Assembly: GCA_037042915.1 (NCBI GenBank)
Contig: CM073196.1
Span: 682,001 to 746,000, forward strand
Direction of reading: 5' to 3'
DNA from: Auricularia sp. M13
Taxonomy: Eukaryota > Basidiomycota > Agaricomycetes > Auriculariales > Auriculariaceae
Length of the DNA stretch: 64,000 nucleotides
This document shows positions 42,319-53,922 of this stretch, in pieces. The position numbers and the translations under genes are program-made. A model generated the notes under the pieces. That model worked only from the letters and a program-made list of their open reading frames with translations. It ran no database searches and was not told the DNA's origin. Each line of letters opens with the position of its first letter. The stretch's first letter is position 1.

Positions 42319-43929
42319 CTATTCTCGCTCGGGAAGAATAGCTCGAATTTGAATTACCATCCACTGCGGGAGAGAGTTTTCCGCGTCTATCACCTCTATC
42401 GGGCCTGGCTGGCCGTCGGCAGGGTCGTCCGATTCGCGCTGGGAGTTGCGCGCCTGCAGCAAGCGCAAGATTCCGTCCTGCTCCACGGACAGCATCTCGA
42501 CCCCGCTCAGTGTGATCGTTCGGAGTTTGGGCCACATGGGGTCCCGCGAGTCAAAGAACGGTTCGAAGAAGAGGTCGTCGCGCATCGTGGCGTTCGCACC
42601 AAATTCGACGTGCTCGATGTTTTTGAGTTGTCGGAGCGTACCAACATATTCGTGTAGGTCTTCCTGGTGGTCGACGGTGAGCGAGGTCAACCGCTGCGCG
42701 AGGGCTGGGGTGACCGAGAGGTCGGAGACGTCGTGAATGGTGAGGTGAGAAAGTTTCGGTAGAAGACGGGCGCCGTCTGCGAGGAGGCCGAATGATTCGC
42801 CAACCTCCACCTCGAGCCTCGAGAGGCGGCTGAGCAGCTCCGTTCCGGCGGGAGAATTCCCCGAATCTAGTGCCTCTTCGACCTTCAGAGATAGATGTTC
42901 GAGGCTTGGGGAAATGGCGAGCATGTCGTAAAGATGCTCCGTATATAAGCTGTCCATGCGGAGATGGAGACGTCGAAGAGACGGAAGACCCGGATGCGGT
43001 CGCCGACACATGATAGGTGCCCCTGACACCGAAAGCACTCTCAGCCTTGTTGCGGCTGGAAGAAGCAACGGGAATGGTTGCGCAGGGAAGTCGAGCCAGA
43101 AACCGACAGTCGTATGAGCACGCCGTGGCCGAGTGACGAATGAGATGCGCAGTTCGAGCAGTGCCGGTGCAGGCGTACGCAGAAGGTCGATGACTCTGCC
43201 ATACAAAGGTTTCCATTCCCAGCCCGAGTTGGGCTCGCCCGGTAATACATGGTATGCGCCGATGTGCAAGATTCTGACGCGGTGCATGTTGTTATGCAGG
43301 TGCTGGAACATGGGAGCGAAGTAATAATCCTCGTCTGCCAAGAATTTGTCTCTGGCATCGCCTTGAAGCTCGGATTCGGATAGTAAATGCCTCGCCCCTC
43401 GGCTGACAATGACGATTTCGAGAGGCACAAACCCGGACCTCTCGATGGCGGTCTGGAACCTGCGACTGGTGGTGGAGACAAACTGTGTTTTGCCTAATTT
43501 CGTATCCTTGTACGAGACGGCGATGCAGTTCCAAGCGGCAGGGGTAGAAAGCACGGCGTCGCGCCAGTGGCGACATACAGACCCGAGCCGATAGGGGAGG
43601 AGAACGCGCTCCATATCGACGGGTCTCGGCTCGAGGTGTTCGTCGTAATGCTGCCAGTTCTCGTTTTGCGTGTTGGCGTACGTGAAGATCAGCGAAAGCA
43701 GTTCGAACGGGAAGGTGGCCATGGTATTCAGTGTGCGAACTATGCTCTCTGCGTCTTTTATGAGCGTCTCCTGGCGAAGGCAGAGGGTCGAAACGCGTAG
43801 CCGCGCCGCTTGATAGGCAGCCAAAGCTCGGGACTCCTCTTCGAGCGCGTTGGGGATCTCGTCTTCAAGCGCCTCAAGGGTCTCCATATTGTATCGAAGC
43901 TGCTTGCGCATCACGGCGGTCGTAAACAT
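42319..43929 (-). CDS. F-box/LRR protein, intronless
   Basis: 536 residues. A coiled-coil-like start (MFTTAVMRKQLRYNMETLEA) is followed by an F-box (MATFPFELLSLIFTYANTQ, then GSVCRHWRDAVLSTPAAWN). LRR-like segments follow: ATRLRVLSVSGAPIMCRRP, HPGLPSLRRLHLRMDSL, LRQLKNIEHVEFGANATMRD, LRTITLSGVEMLSVEQDG. It is the paralog of 33688-35322, in inverted orientation about 9 kb away. The substrate is unknown. Confidence 0.85.
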   Translation of the reverse strand: MFTTAVMRKQLRYNMETLEALEDEIPNALEEESRALAAYQAARLRVSTLCLRQETLIKDAESIVRTLNTMATFPFELLSLIFTYANTQNENWQHYDEHLEPRPVDMERVLLPYRLGSVCRHWRDAVLSTPAAWNCIAVSYKDTKLGKTQFVSTTSRRFQTAIERSGFVPLEIVIVSRGARHLLSESELQGDARDKFLADEDYYFAPMFQHLHNNMHRVRILHIGAYHVLPGEPNSGWEWKPLYGRVIDLLRTPAPALLELRISFVTRPRRAHTTVGFWLDFPAQPFPLLLPAATRLRVLSVSGAPIMCRRPHPGLPSLRRLHLRMDSLYTEHLYDMLAISPSLEHLSLKVEEALDSGNSPAGTELLSRLSRLEVEVGESFGLLADGARLLPKLSHLTIHDVSDLSVTPALAQRLTSLTVDHQEDLHEYVGTLRQLKNIEHVEFGANATMRDDLFFEPFFDSRDPMWPKLRTITLSGVEMLSVEQDGILRLLQARNSQRESDDPADGQPGPIEVIDAENSLPQWMVIQIRAILPERE

Positions 43930-44925
43930 CGTACTCGACTGTCAGGTGCGCGGATAGTGGTGGAGCGGATCAATGTGAATATCGGAGATTCAAACCGTGC
44001 GACGGTGCCAATTGCGTTGTTTTGCAACGAAATCGAACAGTATTACCTCCCTCAATGGCGACGAGAATGACTGACAGTAGCGCGCCCGACTCTTTACGCG
44101 CGGACGGAGGGTCCATGATTTTTTCACGACTTTAGGCTCAGTATTAACGTTGAAGCGCAAAAATTCACAAGGCACTGATTCGGGCTACACCGATTCTGTC
44201 CTGTGCGAGATCGATCTCAACGACCTGTTGGGTAGTAAGAGGTGACCTGGTGTAAGATGCACATTCCGAGATTGAACGAAGCTCGCCCTTTGAAAAGCCC
44301 ACAGCCAGCTCGCCCTTTCTAGTGATATATTCCGCGCACTGCGTCCCCAGCTACTTCGAGAGAGACAACTACACATGCGGGAATGACCCTTATATTCCTC
44401 ACTGGTCATAATGGACCCTTGTACCGTCCGCAGCACTACATCCGTCTCTCCTTCGTTCTCGATGGTAAATCTGAGGACTCTAGAGACAAATTAAAGCTTT
44501 TCTTCGTCATTGAACAACCCAAAACCTAGATGTGCATAAATCATGTTGTGGCGCGACCTGTTGTGCACGCGACCTAAACAAAACGGGGCTGAGGCAGTGC
44601 GTTGCCCGGCCCCCTTGGGCGTCGCCAGTCCGAAATGAGGCCGGTGCTGTCCCCGCCTTGCTCATCCTTGCTTTCCTCCCCTCTGCACGCCTGGGCTGAG
44701 GGCCGACCCCGCGCTGCGAGCCTGCGCTGACCCAGGCCGCCCCCTGATCAGACGTGTCTCGGACCGCGCGCCCGTGCTTGCCGATCCTGTAGCATACTTA
44801 GGCGTCTAGTACCGTTGCAGTCCAATCTTGCCTGACTGGTCCGGTTCCCATTGGAATCCTGGTTATTACAGCGCAACCTAGCGCAGTAGCAACGCACTCT
44901 CCCTCCCCCGCCTTCGATCCCTTTT
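43930..44925. other. Divergent intergenic region
   Basis: Upstream of the F-box gene (minus) and the exonuclease-like gene (plus). No recognisable product. Confidence 0.5.
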
Positions 44926-46132
44926 ATGATGTTCGCTCCGAGCCTGGTCACGACGGCGTCCGCGGTGGACGACGCGCTGGCTGCCATAGCATGCTCGCCG
45001 TATCTCTATCTTGACTGCGAGGGCCATCGGCTAGGTTGCATCGGCGGCGCGCTTTCACTGCTCTCAGTCGGCACAAGCAACGCGCGCATCTTCCTCTTCG
45101 ACGCCATCGCATTGCGCGCGATCGGCCAGCTGCAGCGGGTGCTGCACGCGGTGGCCAGCAGCGAGAGGATTACATACGTCTGGGACGGCCGCAAGGACTA
45201 TTCTGAGCTCTGGCACGGCCACGCTGTCCGTCTCCGCGCCGGGCGCATACTCGACCTGCAAATCGCCGACGTTGGCCGAAGGGCAGGCGCGCAGCCCGGC
45301 AAGCCCGGGGTCCACCAGCTCGGGAGCCTCAAGGGCGTCCTGCGCGAGCATGGCATTCGCGGCCACTCTCCTTCAGGTAAGCCCAGCCCAGTCAAAGCCG
45401 CAGGTCCTGCAGCCATGTTGAGCGATATCGATTGCAGAACCTGCCCGGCACGATGAATGGATGACACGCCCGCTGCCAGAGGATCTCGTGTCGTACGCAG
45501 CGCGCGACATCATCATCCTCGCCCTCGCCCGCGAGCACTTCTCGCGCTGCGGCTATCTGGACGACATGAACGCGCTGCTCGCCCAGAGCGCCCGCTATAT
45601 CACGCTGCACGAGCGCTTTCGCCCCGCGCCGGAGGATGCGTTCCAGGGCTCATGCCTACTCCCGCCCGACATCCTGCACGATCCTCCTGCGGGCGCAGCA
45701 AGGCTCGAGTGCATGGGCTGCAGGCGCAGCCTCGGGGTAACGAATTTCGCGCACGCGCAGTTCGGAGCCGGCGTCCGGTTGTGCTTGATTTGCACCACAC
45801 TCGTCCAGCGGGGCAAGGCTGCGTTGCCCTCTCCACCGCCGGTCAAGCACAGGAGGACGCGGTCCAGGCAGAAGATCCAGCTTAAGCCCGAGCAAGTCGA
45901 GCAGCTGCAGGCATACGCGGCGGGGACGGCGACGGCGAGAGCCTGGGTAACCTATGGACCGCCGCACACATGGCACGTGCAGCTGCACGTGAACCCGCGT
46001 CTGCCGCCACCACACGTTGGTGTTACGTCTGTGCAGATGCCGATAACCCAGTCCTGCGGCATCATCCAGCTGGACCGCGAGAAGACCGAGGCGTGGAGAA
46101 ATTATGTGTGCAACACGCTTGTAGGTTTGTAG
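44926..46132 (+). CDS. DEDDy 3'-5' exonuclease-like protein with Cys-pair tail
   Basis: Exons 44926-45376 and 45438-46132 give 381 residues. DEDD exonuclease signature: YLYLDCEGHRLG (Asp-x-Glu), TYVWDGRKDYSELWHGHAVR with the next Asp, and DLVSYAARDIIIL (YxxxD, so DEDDy type, as in WRN/Rrp6 relatives). A treble-clef-like element, LECMGCRRSLG then LCLICTTLV, follows the nuclease fold. The C-terminal 100 residues are not recognised. The substrate (RNA or DNA) is unknown. The degenerate paralog at 7480-8793 shares the whole architecture. ATG 44929 is an equally possible start. Confidence 0.75.
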
Positions 46133-48219
46133 TTGTATCCTTCTTGTGATGTCTCCGCGATCCTGTTGCTTTGATCTATCTTACTGTAGCCCCATAAATG
46201 TCTAGAAGGAAGTGTACGATACTCTATTAGCTAGGCGCTTTCGATCCTTTGCTCACACAGCCTCACTCACAAACAATAGCACTCATTTCCATCTGTCTGT
46301 TGACAAGAACAACACCGAATAGTGTCTCCAGCAACACGAAACGGCGAGGCAGTGGTGCTACGAGATTTTGGCAGGCTGTTGAGGGGCTGCTTGGAGTTGA
46401 CGTGTCAGCGACACAGCAGGGCCCGAAATTTGGCGTCGTAGCAATATTGATTAGATGCCCACTGGCGACTGAGTCGTAGGCAACGTATGGGAGGTAGGAT
46501 ACGGCACGCGCTGGCGTGAGGGGTTGTTGAGGTCAAGGTCTTTGGAGCGGCGATTAAAAGCGTTCCTCTTCTTCGAGTTTCGTTCGTGTCCCGATTGAAC
46601 TCCCAGCTTCAACTATCCTCAATGCATCAATAACCCCTAGCAGGCAATAATACCGCCAAAATTTTACAAAAAAAAAATATAATCCATTGTTTTGGACAGC
46701 TCTCGTGGACAGGGCCGTATATGATTCCTACACATGTCAAGACCCGCTGGCGTTGAGCGTATAAACTGAGAGTCCAGATCACGAGTTAGGACTGGAATAA
46801 TTCGTCTTCCGCGACAGACCGGCAGTAGCAGATGTTTTAGTCTTCAAGCGGGTTTCGGTCTTCAAGCGTGAAGGTTGAGCGTAAGGCTGATATGCCTCGC
46901 CGCACAACGTGCGCGGGTATCTTGACAGCTAGAACAGCTGCAAAGCAACGTTGGTTCGTATGCGACACGTTCAAGAGACTGCGAGCCCTTTGCAAATCCC
47001 TTGCTCGGGGACGAGCCTGCGTTGGTCGACGACGCTTGCTTAGTCGGAGCATCAGACGCAGCCGTAGACTTGGGGGTCGACAACACACCTTCCTGGCTTC
47101 CCGATGAACCGCGTAGGGTACAGATAGCACATGATGCAACTTGGCCAGATGGCGACCATAGACGACTTCATCGCACAGTCTCTGCCGCTCACGAATCGTC
47201 ATGCCAAGTGGGGAGACTGAACTGAAGTAGCCATATGAGCAGCTAACGGACGAAGATGTTGCGTATGAAAGCGGCATCGATAGCACGAGGGAACGTAGAC
47301 GAAAGCATTGCAGTGCACAAATTATACTGTAACTTCAGAGCGCGAATGCGACCTCAGGTGCATCCTTCGATGGCCTGCTGAGAATTGTCGATGAACCAAG
47401 TCCAGGAAATCCGCCACGGCATAGCTTGTCTAGACCTCCTTTCCACCAGATAAGCGACGTCGTGGAGCATTTCGCAGCGACTCAAGTGGGAGTTGGGACC
47501 AACCCGAAGGTGAACACTGTCGATTGGGAGGCCTCCGAAGATGCAGACGAACACACCAGGAGAGTCATTACTACCATGTTATCCTGAGCTGCCTGCAGTA
47601 GCATCAGTCCGTAGTCTTTTGAATGCCAAACGCTTCGAATAGCTGAAGCGTCATCATTGCAGGAAATTTCCGGCATTGTGATCGACCAATGCCTCGCATA
47701 CATGAAACACGGGCGCGCCAAACTCGTTGGAAGTAGCGCTGAGCGCTCAAGTGGTAGAGATGTGCGTGTTAACGGCGATTTTGAGATGACGGTCAAGGAG
47801 CAGATCTTTGCGCCCGAAAGTCCGCCGTTCAACGTTCAACATTGGCGACTCAGGGTCATTGTCAACCGGCTTCCAGCAAATCGAAGTATCCTACGCACGA
47901 TGCTACACTACGCTGCTTCTCACGATATAGACCTACTATTGCTTCGACGACCGCATGGATAAGGGCACCGTAGCAGTGGTCTCGCCGGCGTAGATACAGC
48001 CCGGTATATTGGCCCGGCTGCAATCCCATCATACTAGGGACTCCGTGCACAAGCGCACAGCGATTCTACTGGACGTTCGGATATCCGGCATTCGCGCTAT
48101 CGGGCGGCCCGCCCAGGCTGTCCATCGTCAGTTTGGTGCAACGGGCAACATGCGCCCACATTGCCGACTGGAGGGTGTTATAAACCTCGCCTGAACAGCG
48201 GGCTGGCCTCAGGGTAACG
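46133..48219. other. 2.1-kb region without a resolved gene
   Basis: An oligo-A run lies at about 46668. Minus-strand frames at 46837-47286 (with TIRERQRLCDEVVYGRHLAK) and 47482-47832 (with KDYGLMLLQAAQDNMVVMTL) look partly protein-like, and the second resembles a membrane helix. They may be remnants of a multi-exon membrane protein gene. I could not build a model. Confidence 0.35.
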
Positions 48220-49006
48220 ATGAGCAGAGGAGCTCCCCAGCCGCCCAAGCCGCTCATCCTTGAGCTCACGACGACGTCCGTGCGGAACGTCGTCTTCTCG
48301 ACTCCGGGGGATTCGATTTGTGCGTTTCCAAGCCTCCGAGCTAGCCTTCCGCTCATCTGGTTCTGTAGATTACGAGGCGGTGACGCTAAAATGGATTCCC
48401 TCCATCACAACCGTCAAGAAACTGGACTTCGCGAGCGGCGAGATGGTCCCGTTCGCCGACATTGAGCGCAAGCGCGGTCAGGAGCCACGCGTCAAGTTCA
48501 GCGGCCAGGAGAACTTTTCCCCAGCGTCGGAATTCGTGTCTAGCGACAACCCATTCGCATTGTGAGTCTTATCACAGCCTGGTCAGTCTTAACGTAGTTA
48601 TTGACTCGGACTTAGACAGGGCCGCTTCCGTTCTCCCAACAACAAAACGTACAAATGGGTGGCGAAAAGTGGACATCTAGAAGTCAGCTAGGTTCCTGTC
48701 CTTAGTCCACCATTGACCTCTTATAGATGTTCCCATACGACGCCGAAAACGACGCCAATACCGACACCAAGCCGCTTGTTGCGTACCGCAAGCACAAGCG
48801 ATACTTCGGTTGCGGGCTCATGTCTCGCCGGCCTGCTCTTGTCGTGCAACAGGAAGTGAAGGATTCTCTGGATTCCATCATTGGTGAGCCTGGGCAGTTA
48901 GCCTTAGTCAACAGCGTTTGCTCAAGCGGCACGCGTAGTGAGCTTTCTGTTGATGGAGCGCGTCCGCCGCGACAGCAGACTCAAACTGCGGCTAGCTCGC
49001 AAGTGA
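48220..49006 (+). CDS. DUF6593 domain protein
   Basis: Exons 48220-48319, 48369-48561, 48616-48682, 48727-48883 and 48939-49006 give 194 residues with all junctions in phase. The pattern is that of the small basidiomycete DUF6593 family: a beta-rich fold starting TTTSVRNVVFSTPGDSIYYE, then VTLKWIPSITTVKKLD, FRSPNNKTYKWVAKSGHLE, KPLVAYRKHKRYFGCG and ALVVQQEVKDSLDSIIVSF. It ends in a Lys/Arg-rich tail (MERVRRDSRLKLRLARK). The function is unknown. The fold somewhat resembles tubby/scramblase-like barrels, which is inference. For intron 2 the acceptor is TTAG at 48615; the ACAG four bases later would break the frame. Confidence 0.82.
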
Positions 49007-49486
49007 ATGCGTACCGGCTGGAGACTTTGGGCTGTCTCGAGTTACAGGCATGTAGGATATCGAGCAGCTTATCTTGTGACTGCGTTCAATTGATTTGAAG
49101 TTTGTGGCTAAGTTCATGAGGTCCAGAGATACGGCTGCCGCGCAGCTCCGTCCTTGCTACCGTTGTGTTGACTGAGAAAGTGGGACAAATCGCATCGAGC
49201 GGTGGCTCATTGAAGAGGCCGCTGGGGTGGCGTCCAACGAAACATGAGCCTACTATCCTTCAATTGTTCCGACTCGGGTATAAATCCGCGTCAGGCTTCC
49301 CCAACCCAGGTGAAATTGCAAACATCTCCCCCCACTGTCGCCCTCCGACTCCATGGCACGCGATCAGGCACGTCCAGACGCCGCGCGGTTCAACGATCGC
49401 GAGCTATGTGCACCTCACGCCACCCGATGCCTCAGCAGGAATACTTGTCAACTTCTAGTCGAGGGAGATATGCTTGGGTCTACGGA
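49007..49486. other. Intergenic region
   Basis: Between the DUF6593 gene and the F-box/LRR fragment. No gene recognised. Confidence 0.5.
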
Positions 49487-49977
49487 CACCGACGCCATTG
49501 CTAGAGAAGATCGTAATCGTCTTTTCAAGATACCATGAATACGACTTCCCCAATGACTCTGCCAACTACCTACCGCATGCTCCCAGATTGCGCCATGCGC
49601 ATTTCGAAAACGTTCCTATCGCGTTCGACCCGCACCGCCCGGACTTTCTCCCGGCGAGCATCGTCGGCAGGGCTCCCCATTACTATTACGAGCCTGAAGA
49701 CCCTCGTCGTCCAGAAGTCACAATGGATAGCAGAGGGCTGCGGCTGGTGCTCCAGGCTGGTTCCAGCCCCGAAGGTCTGTCGCTTGCGCAGATTTTAGAT
49801 CTCCTGCAAGTGCTGAATATGACCGAACTTCAAGTTGACGTCGTAGACAGCAGGCGGCTGCGGCTGGAGATCTGGAGACTCGGTGCCGAGGCGCTTTCGC
49901 TGACCCCGATTCTGGATGTGCGGCAAGTGTCGAATATGACCACGCTTGATGTCGAAGGCTGTGGGGCCATCGACTGA
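49487..49977 (+). pseudogene. Duplicated F-box/LRR fragment with the empty insertion site
   Basis: By eye this matches the segment after the transposon in the 28174-30507 pseudogene at roughly 95% over the first 190 bp (49487-49675 against 29652-29833), then diverges with indels. It reads IVIVFSRYHEYDFPNDSANY and two degenerate repeats ending in LLQVLNMTELQV and VRQVSNMTTLDV. The junction ACACCGACGCCATTGCTAG is uninterrupted here. No F-box is attached, so it is a truncated duplicate. Confidence 0.65.
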
Positions 49978-50261
49978 GGGCTTCCTCGCACACGCTCGGA
50001 CACACTCTCCGGCTCAGAACTGCAGGCTTGGACACTACAATTAATTTCACACTGTGCTCCTGCACGGAGTCTGTGAACATTTCATTCGTGGACTGCGACA
50101 CGTCGCGAGATTCCATGAAGTTCAGAGGCAGAAAGTGGTTCGTGGCGCCGCCGGACAAATGCAGAGCAACATCGAGAGCAAAAAAGTGTGGAGGAAGCAG
50201 TACGGCGCGTGATCAAGATGGGTTGCGCAACGCGGGCTCGGCACGACAGGAAATGAAGTGG
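49978..50261. other. Spacer before array unit A
   Basis: No gene recognised. Confidence 0.4.
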
Positions 50262-50325
50262 GGGTGGTCGCGGCACGAGACCGGCGGAGTTGCAACCGCG
50301 CTTCGCCAGGACATTTAAAGCCCAG
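50262..50325 (+). promoter_or_regulatory. Array promoter block, unit A
   Basis: A conserved block of about 64-75 bp seen before all four array genes. It contains GTGGTCGCGG, GACCGGCGGAGTT and ends ACATTTAAAGCCCAG. The TTTAAA box (about 50313) lies about 70 bp before the ATG at 50385. Confidence 0.7.
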
Positions 50326-50384
50326 CAGGTGGTTGTCGCTACTCTCCCATTTCCTCCCACAACCACGAGTCACGCTCTGCGACC

Positions 50385-52435
50385 ATGGAGGACTTCTTCG
50401 CGTGCAGCAACAACGCGAACTCGATAACACCACCGCTAAACGTACGTCCGCACTGTCGCGCCTCCGGATGGCACCGGCCACGGTGGTCGTCGTCGCGCGC
50501 GCAACGTGAGCTCACCAATGTGCAGGGTGATGGCGACGCGGCGTATATTCGCGCTGCGTGGCAACACATCGACGAACATTTCGGAGGCCAGACCATCCTC
50601 TTCAACCCATTCGATTTCAGCTTGACGGGCGAGACGACACCAGGCTTATCGGCTGGCTCAACCGTCAGTACCCCAACATCTCTCGAGCAGATCGAAGAAG
50701 CACGCAGCGATGGCGGCGATGGTCTGCAGCCTGATATGGCGCCAGCACTTGCCGACGACCAGTCCGAGGCGGGCGATGAGAACACAACTGAAGTGTCGAT
50801 GCCAGAGCTGGTAAGTCATGTCCACAATGCTCAGATACGTATGTTTTTGACGCGAGCAGATGCAGGAGGCTGACGTGATACCGGAGACCCCCAGCCCAGA
50901 GGCGACTGGGCGCGATCCCAGCTCGGCGGCCTCCATCGAGCAGCAATTACCTCCAGAGCAAGTCGCGCGCCCCTCTTTGATAGAACCGCAGCAGGGGAAG
51001 AGCACGAAGGCGGCCAAGGTCGTCGAGTTCTCTGGATCGGCAGTACTTGTCGAGCGGTCATCGTCTGCAACGACTGTTGTGGCTCAGGCGACGAAAGCAA
51101 GCAACGGGCGCAAACGGCGGGCGGAGGAGCAGGACGAAGTGTTGCCTGACTCGGTGAGTCCAGCAGCGTCTGAGGCGTTCAGAACGGATGCTGAATGAAA
51201 TTGCAGAGTATCAAAAGGCAGCGCTTTGCGGCAGGGTCCAGCGTCGCAGGTCCCTCGGCAGATGGACTCGCGGCAGGTCACTCGACAGCTCTCGTTCGCA
51301 CAGCACCTCTCGCCATGTCTGGAAACCCGTATGCCAGTGGCAGCGCCCTTGAGCCGTTCCCGGGAATGCCGCCAGCGCTCCATCCCGGGATGCACTTGGA
51401 CTCTGCGGACGAGAGTTCGCCCGCACTTGCATCTGCAGCATTTGTGAGTTGATTATGTAGTCTTGGAATGCAGTTTGACTTACCCCGTCACCAACCGGAA
51501 CAGCTGGCGCAGGCGGGGCCGTCGACAGGCGGACGAACACATGATCAGCGTGGTCAGGAGCAGGTAAGTGCATGAGGGACATGTACCTAGTCCGCGGGCA
51601 TTTGCTGACAGTCATCTTGCAGACTTCTGCCGCGCAGGCTGATGGGCAACGCGCCCAAAAACAGAACAACACAATAACTCGCCTCAACCGGGCGTTCAAG
51701 AAGCTGATAGAGGAACGGTCCGGGCAACTGAAAGCGGAGGCGAAGGCCATTATCGATCTCGAAAATGCACCAGCATCCGCGCTGCCCGCTCCCAAGACGC
51801 TATCCGACGACGACAAAGAGCGCATTGGGGAGCTTGCGCGGGGAGGCACGGCACGTGCCATCGCTGCGAACGCGGCAGGATACGTGACCTGCCAGGAGTG
51901 CAAGAATGAATACGGGCTGGACGATGAGCTCGTAATCAACAAGCAGTCGGCGCTGCTGCGGCACTCGACAGAGTACCATTCCAGCGCGGCGTGCTCAGCC
52001 TGCGGCATGCCCGTCGCAGGGCGCGACACCAAGGCGTTCCGCAGACACCGCGCAGTCTGCGCCGTATTCCACGCGCTGGTAAAGAGCGGCCGCCATTGGG
52101 ATTGGCTGCTGGAGTACGGGCTGGTCCGGGCGGACGTGCAGTCGATGGGCAACGAGTTCTTTAACCGGGATGAAAGGCTCGCTGCCAAGGGCGCAGACGA
52201 CAGCATCGAATCTCTCCGCAAGGTGATGAAGTACGGCGAGATCAAGAAGCTGAGGAAGAGCCTCAAGCTCGCGCCGGAGGAGGAGACGGATGCCGAGGAC
52301 GGCGAGCAGGACGAGACGGAGGGCGAGGAGGACGAGGCAGTTGCCTGGCCATCCAAGCTGCATGGGCACCAAGCGTGCAACGATGACCAGGGAAGCTCTA
52401 CAGGCGGCACTGGGACATCCGTCGCGCAGGCTTAG
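50385..52435 (+). CDS. Array gene A: unknown nuclear-type protein with double zinc-finger-like module
   Basis: Exons 50385-50441, 50511-50810, 50860-51153, 51207-51443, 51504-51563 and 51623-52435 give 586 residues, with every intron in phase 0. The short first exon encodes MEDFFACSNNANSITPPLN. A segment with AYIRAAWQHIDEHFGGQ and FNPFDF leads into an acidic, Ser/Glu-rich middle. GRKRRAEE (exon 3) and KRQR (exon 4) form a split basic motif, probably nuclear. The last exon carries a helical stretch (ITRLNRAFKKLIEERSGQLK) and, at about residues 406-466, C-x2-C-x20-H-x4-H then C-x2-C-x14-H-x3-C. After it, HWDWLLEYGLVRADVQSMGN and an acidic tail. No family recognised. A DNA- or protein-binding role is inference. 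Confidence 0.7.
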
Positions 52436-52968
52436 GCGCTCCAGCTCCCGATATACACGGATCGTACTTCTTTGTCGACCCAGACAATTCTACGTCGACG
52501 TTGACTCAACGTATGAGAGCGCCGGGGATGCAAGGCATTGTGGATGGTCAATGATGGTCAAGAAGACGAGGAACATGGTCAGGACAATGTAGGATAGCAG
52601 GTCATGGACGAGGTATTGCGTTGTTACGAGTTTGAGTGCGATGCCCAAAACCAAGCGACAGCCTGTGAATAGAGCGAATCAAGAGCAATAGTCAGCCAAA
52701 TGGTACAACATGACACTCATCGTGAAAGTATCTCGCTATCGCGTGCCGTGCAGTGACAGAGCTAAGAGAACTGGGGTCAAAGGAAGTGGTTGGGAGCGGA
52801 ATCAGAGCGGTAACTAACGGCCGTTGGCACGGGGATAAAGGATTCATCGCCGATGCCTTCACACGCATGAAGAGGTTTCATGTTCCTGGGGTTCAATTGA
52901 CAACGGGTTTGAGCAGTATATATATGAGATCTGAGTACTGGAAGTAATTCTCATGCCAGTGGCCTTTA
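52436..52968. other. 3' flank of unit A with conserved downstream block
   Basis: Contains sequence shared after all four array genes: a block near 52590-52665 (GTTGTTACGAGTTTGAG) and GTCAAAGGA followed by the palindrome AACGGCCGTT at 52816-52825, then GGCACGGGGATAAAGG. Confidence 0.6.
52816..52825. promoter_or_regulatory. Conserved palindrome AACGGCCGTT, unit A
   Basis: A perfect 10-bp palindrome in a conserved context downstream of each array gene: 52816 (A), 56455 (B), 59842 (C) and 63486 (D). In A, C and D it is followed by GGCACGG and an AT-rich TATAA/GATAAA-like stretch. Function unknown. Confidence 0.45.
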
Positions 52969-53684
52969 CTGCCATCGGCGTTCCCGAAGGCGCGACCGGA
53001 AAATCGCCGAAAAACGCGTGCGCGACCCGCCGCAACCGTCCGCGTCACCGCCGGCGCATTTCTCATGCTACACCTTCCAGACTCTGGGGCTAGGGTTGCG
53101 CAGAGGATAGCCTCTATCCACGCGCAGGATCAGGGCCAATGTCGACTCCATAATTTTCGACGCAATCTGAGCATCCATTCTCCCCTGTTGCTCCCCTGGC
53201 TCATCCGACGCACTTAGCTCAGGTCTGACACCGGTAGCACGTAGGTAGACCATGGCCATGGATTATGCAGTTTTTTTTAAGGATTATTCTATATGCCTGG
53301 GTCCTCAACGGCCGCTGTGAAATAGCATGTAAACAGGCTCGGCAGCGGCAACGTCTGAGCGCAACACACTGTGAAACGAGGGCTTGTAAAGATAGATCAT
53401 CCTACCACCGACCCTGTACATGAGTTGTGAGCGCTCCTCGCTCGATACTCGCGGCTCTGGACCAACGATGCCATGTGTGAGTGTAAATTAGCCATTCTAA
53501 TAAAGAGATCACACCAGCTCTAATCTTGCGCGTGCATAGCGGGCATCCTCTGCAAGACCTCATTCCCAGAGTGTGGAGGGTGCAGGATGAGAAATGCGCC
53601 GGCGGTGACGCGGACGGTCGCGGCGGGTCGCGCACGCGTTTTTCGGCGATTTTCCGGTCGCGCCTTCGGGAACGCCGATGGCAG
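52969..53684. mobile_element. TIR element with long inverted repeats, 716 bp
   Basis: The ends start CTGCCATCGGCGTTCCCGAA on both strands and stay nearly identical by eye for about 95 bp, then similar to about 190 bp. It is flanked by TA at 52967-52968 and 53685-53686. No transposase frame. It separates array units A and B and lies outside the conserved unit, so it probably inserted after the duplication. A TA duplication points to a Tc1/mariner-like origin. Confidence 0.75.
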
Positions 53685-53847
53685 TACATAGTTCTCTTCG
53701 AAACGCAGGAGTGCAGTGAAAGTCGCAAATTGAGCTCATATTGACGGAAGGGTCGCAACAGACTTCACAGTGGAGGACTGCGCCTCATTCATAACATCAG
53801 ACGCGCCCGGCAGGCAATCGAAATGATATTTGATTTTTTTCACAGTG

Positions 53848-53922
53848 CCACGGTGGTCGCGGGCACGCGGCACGAGACCGGCGGAGTTGCAACCGCGCTT
53901 CGCCAGGACATTTAAAGCCCAG
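53848..53922 (+). promoter_or_regulatory. Array promoter block, unit B
   Basis: GTGGTCGCGGGCACG, GACCGGCGGAGTTGCAACC and ACATTTAAAGCCCAG, nearly identical to unit A. It lies 60 bp before ATG 53982. Confidence 0.7.
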
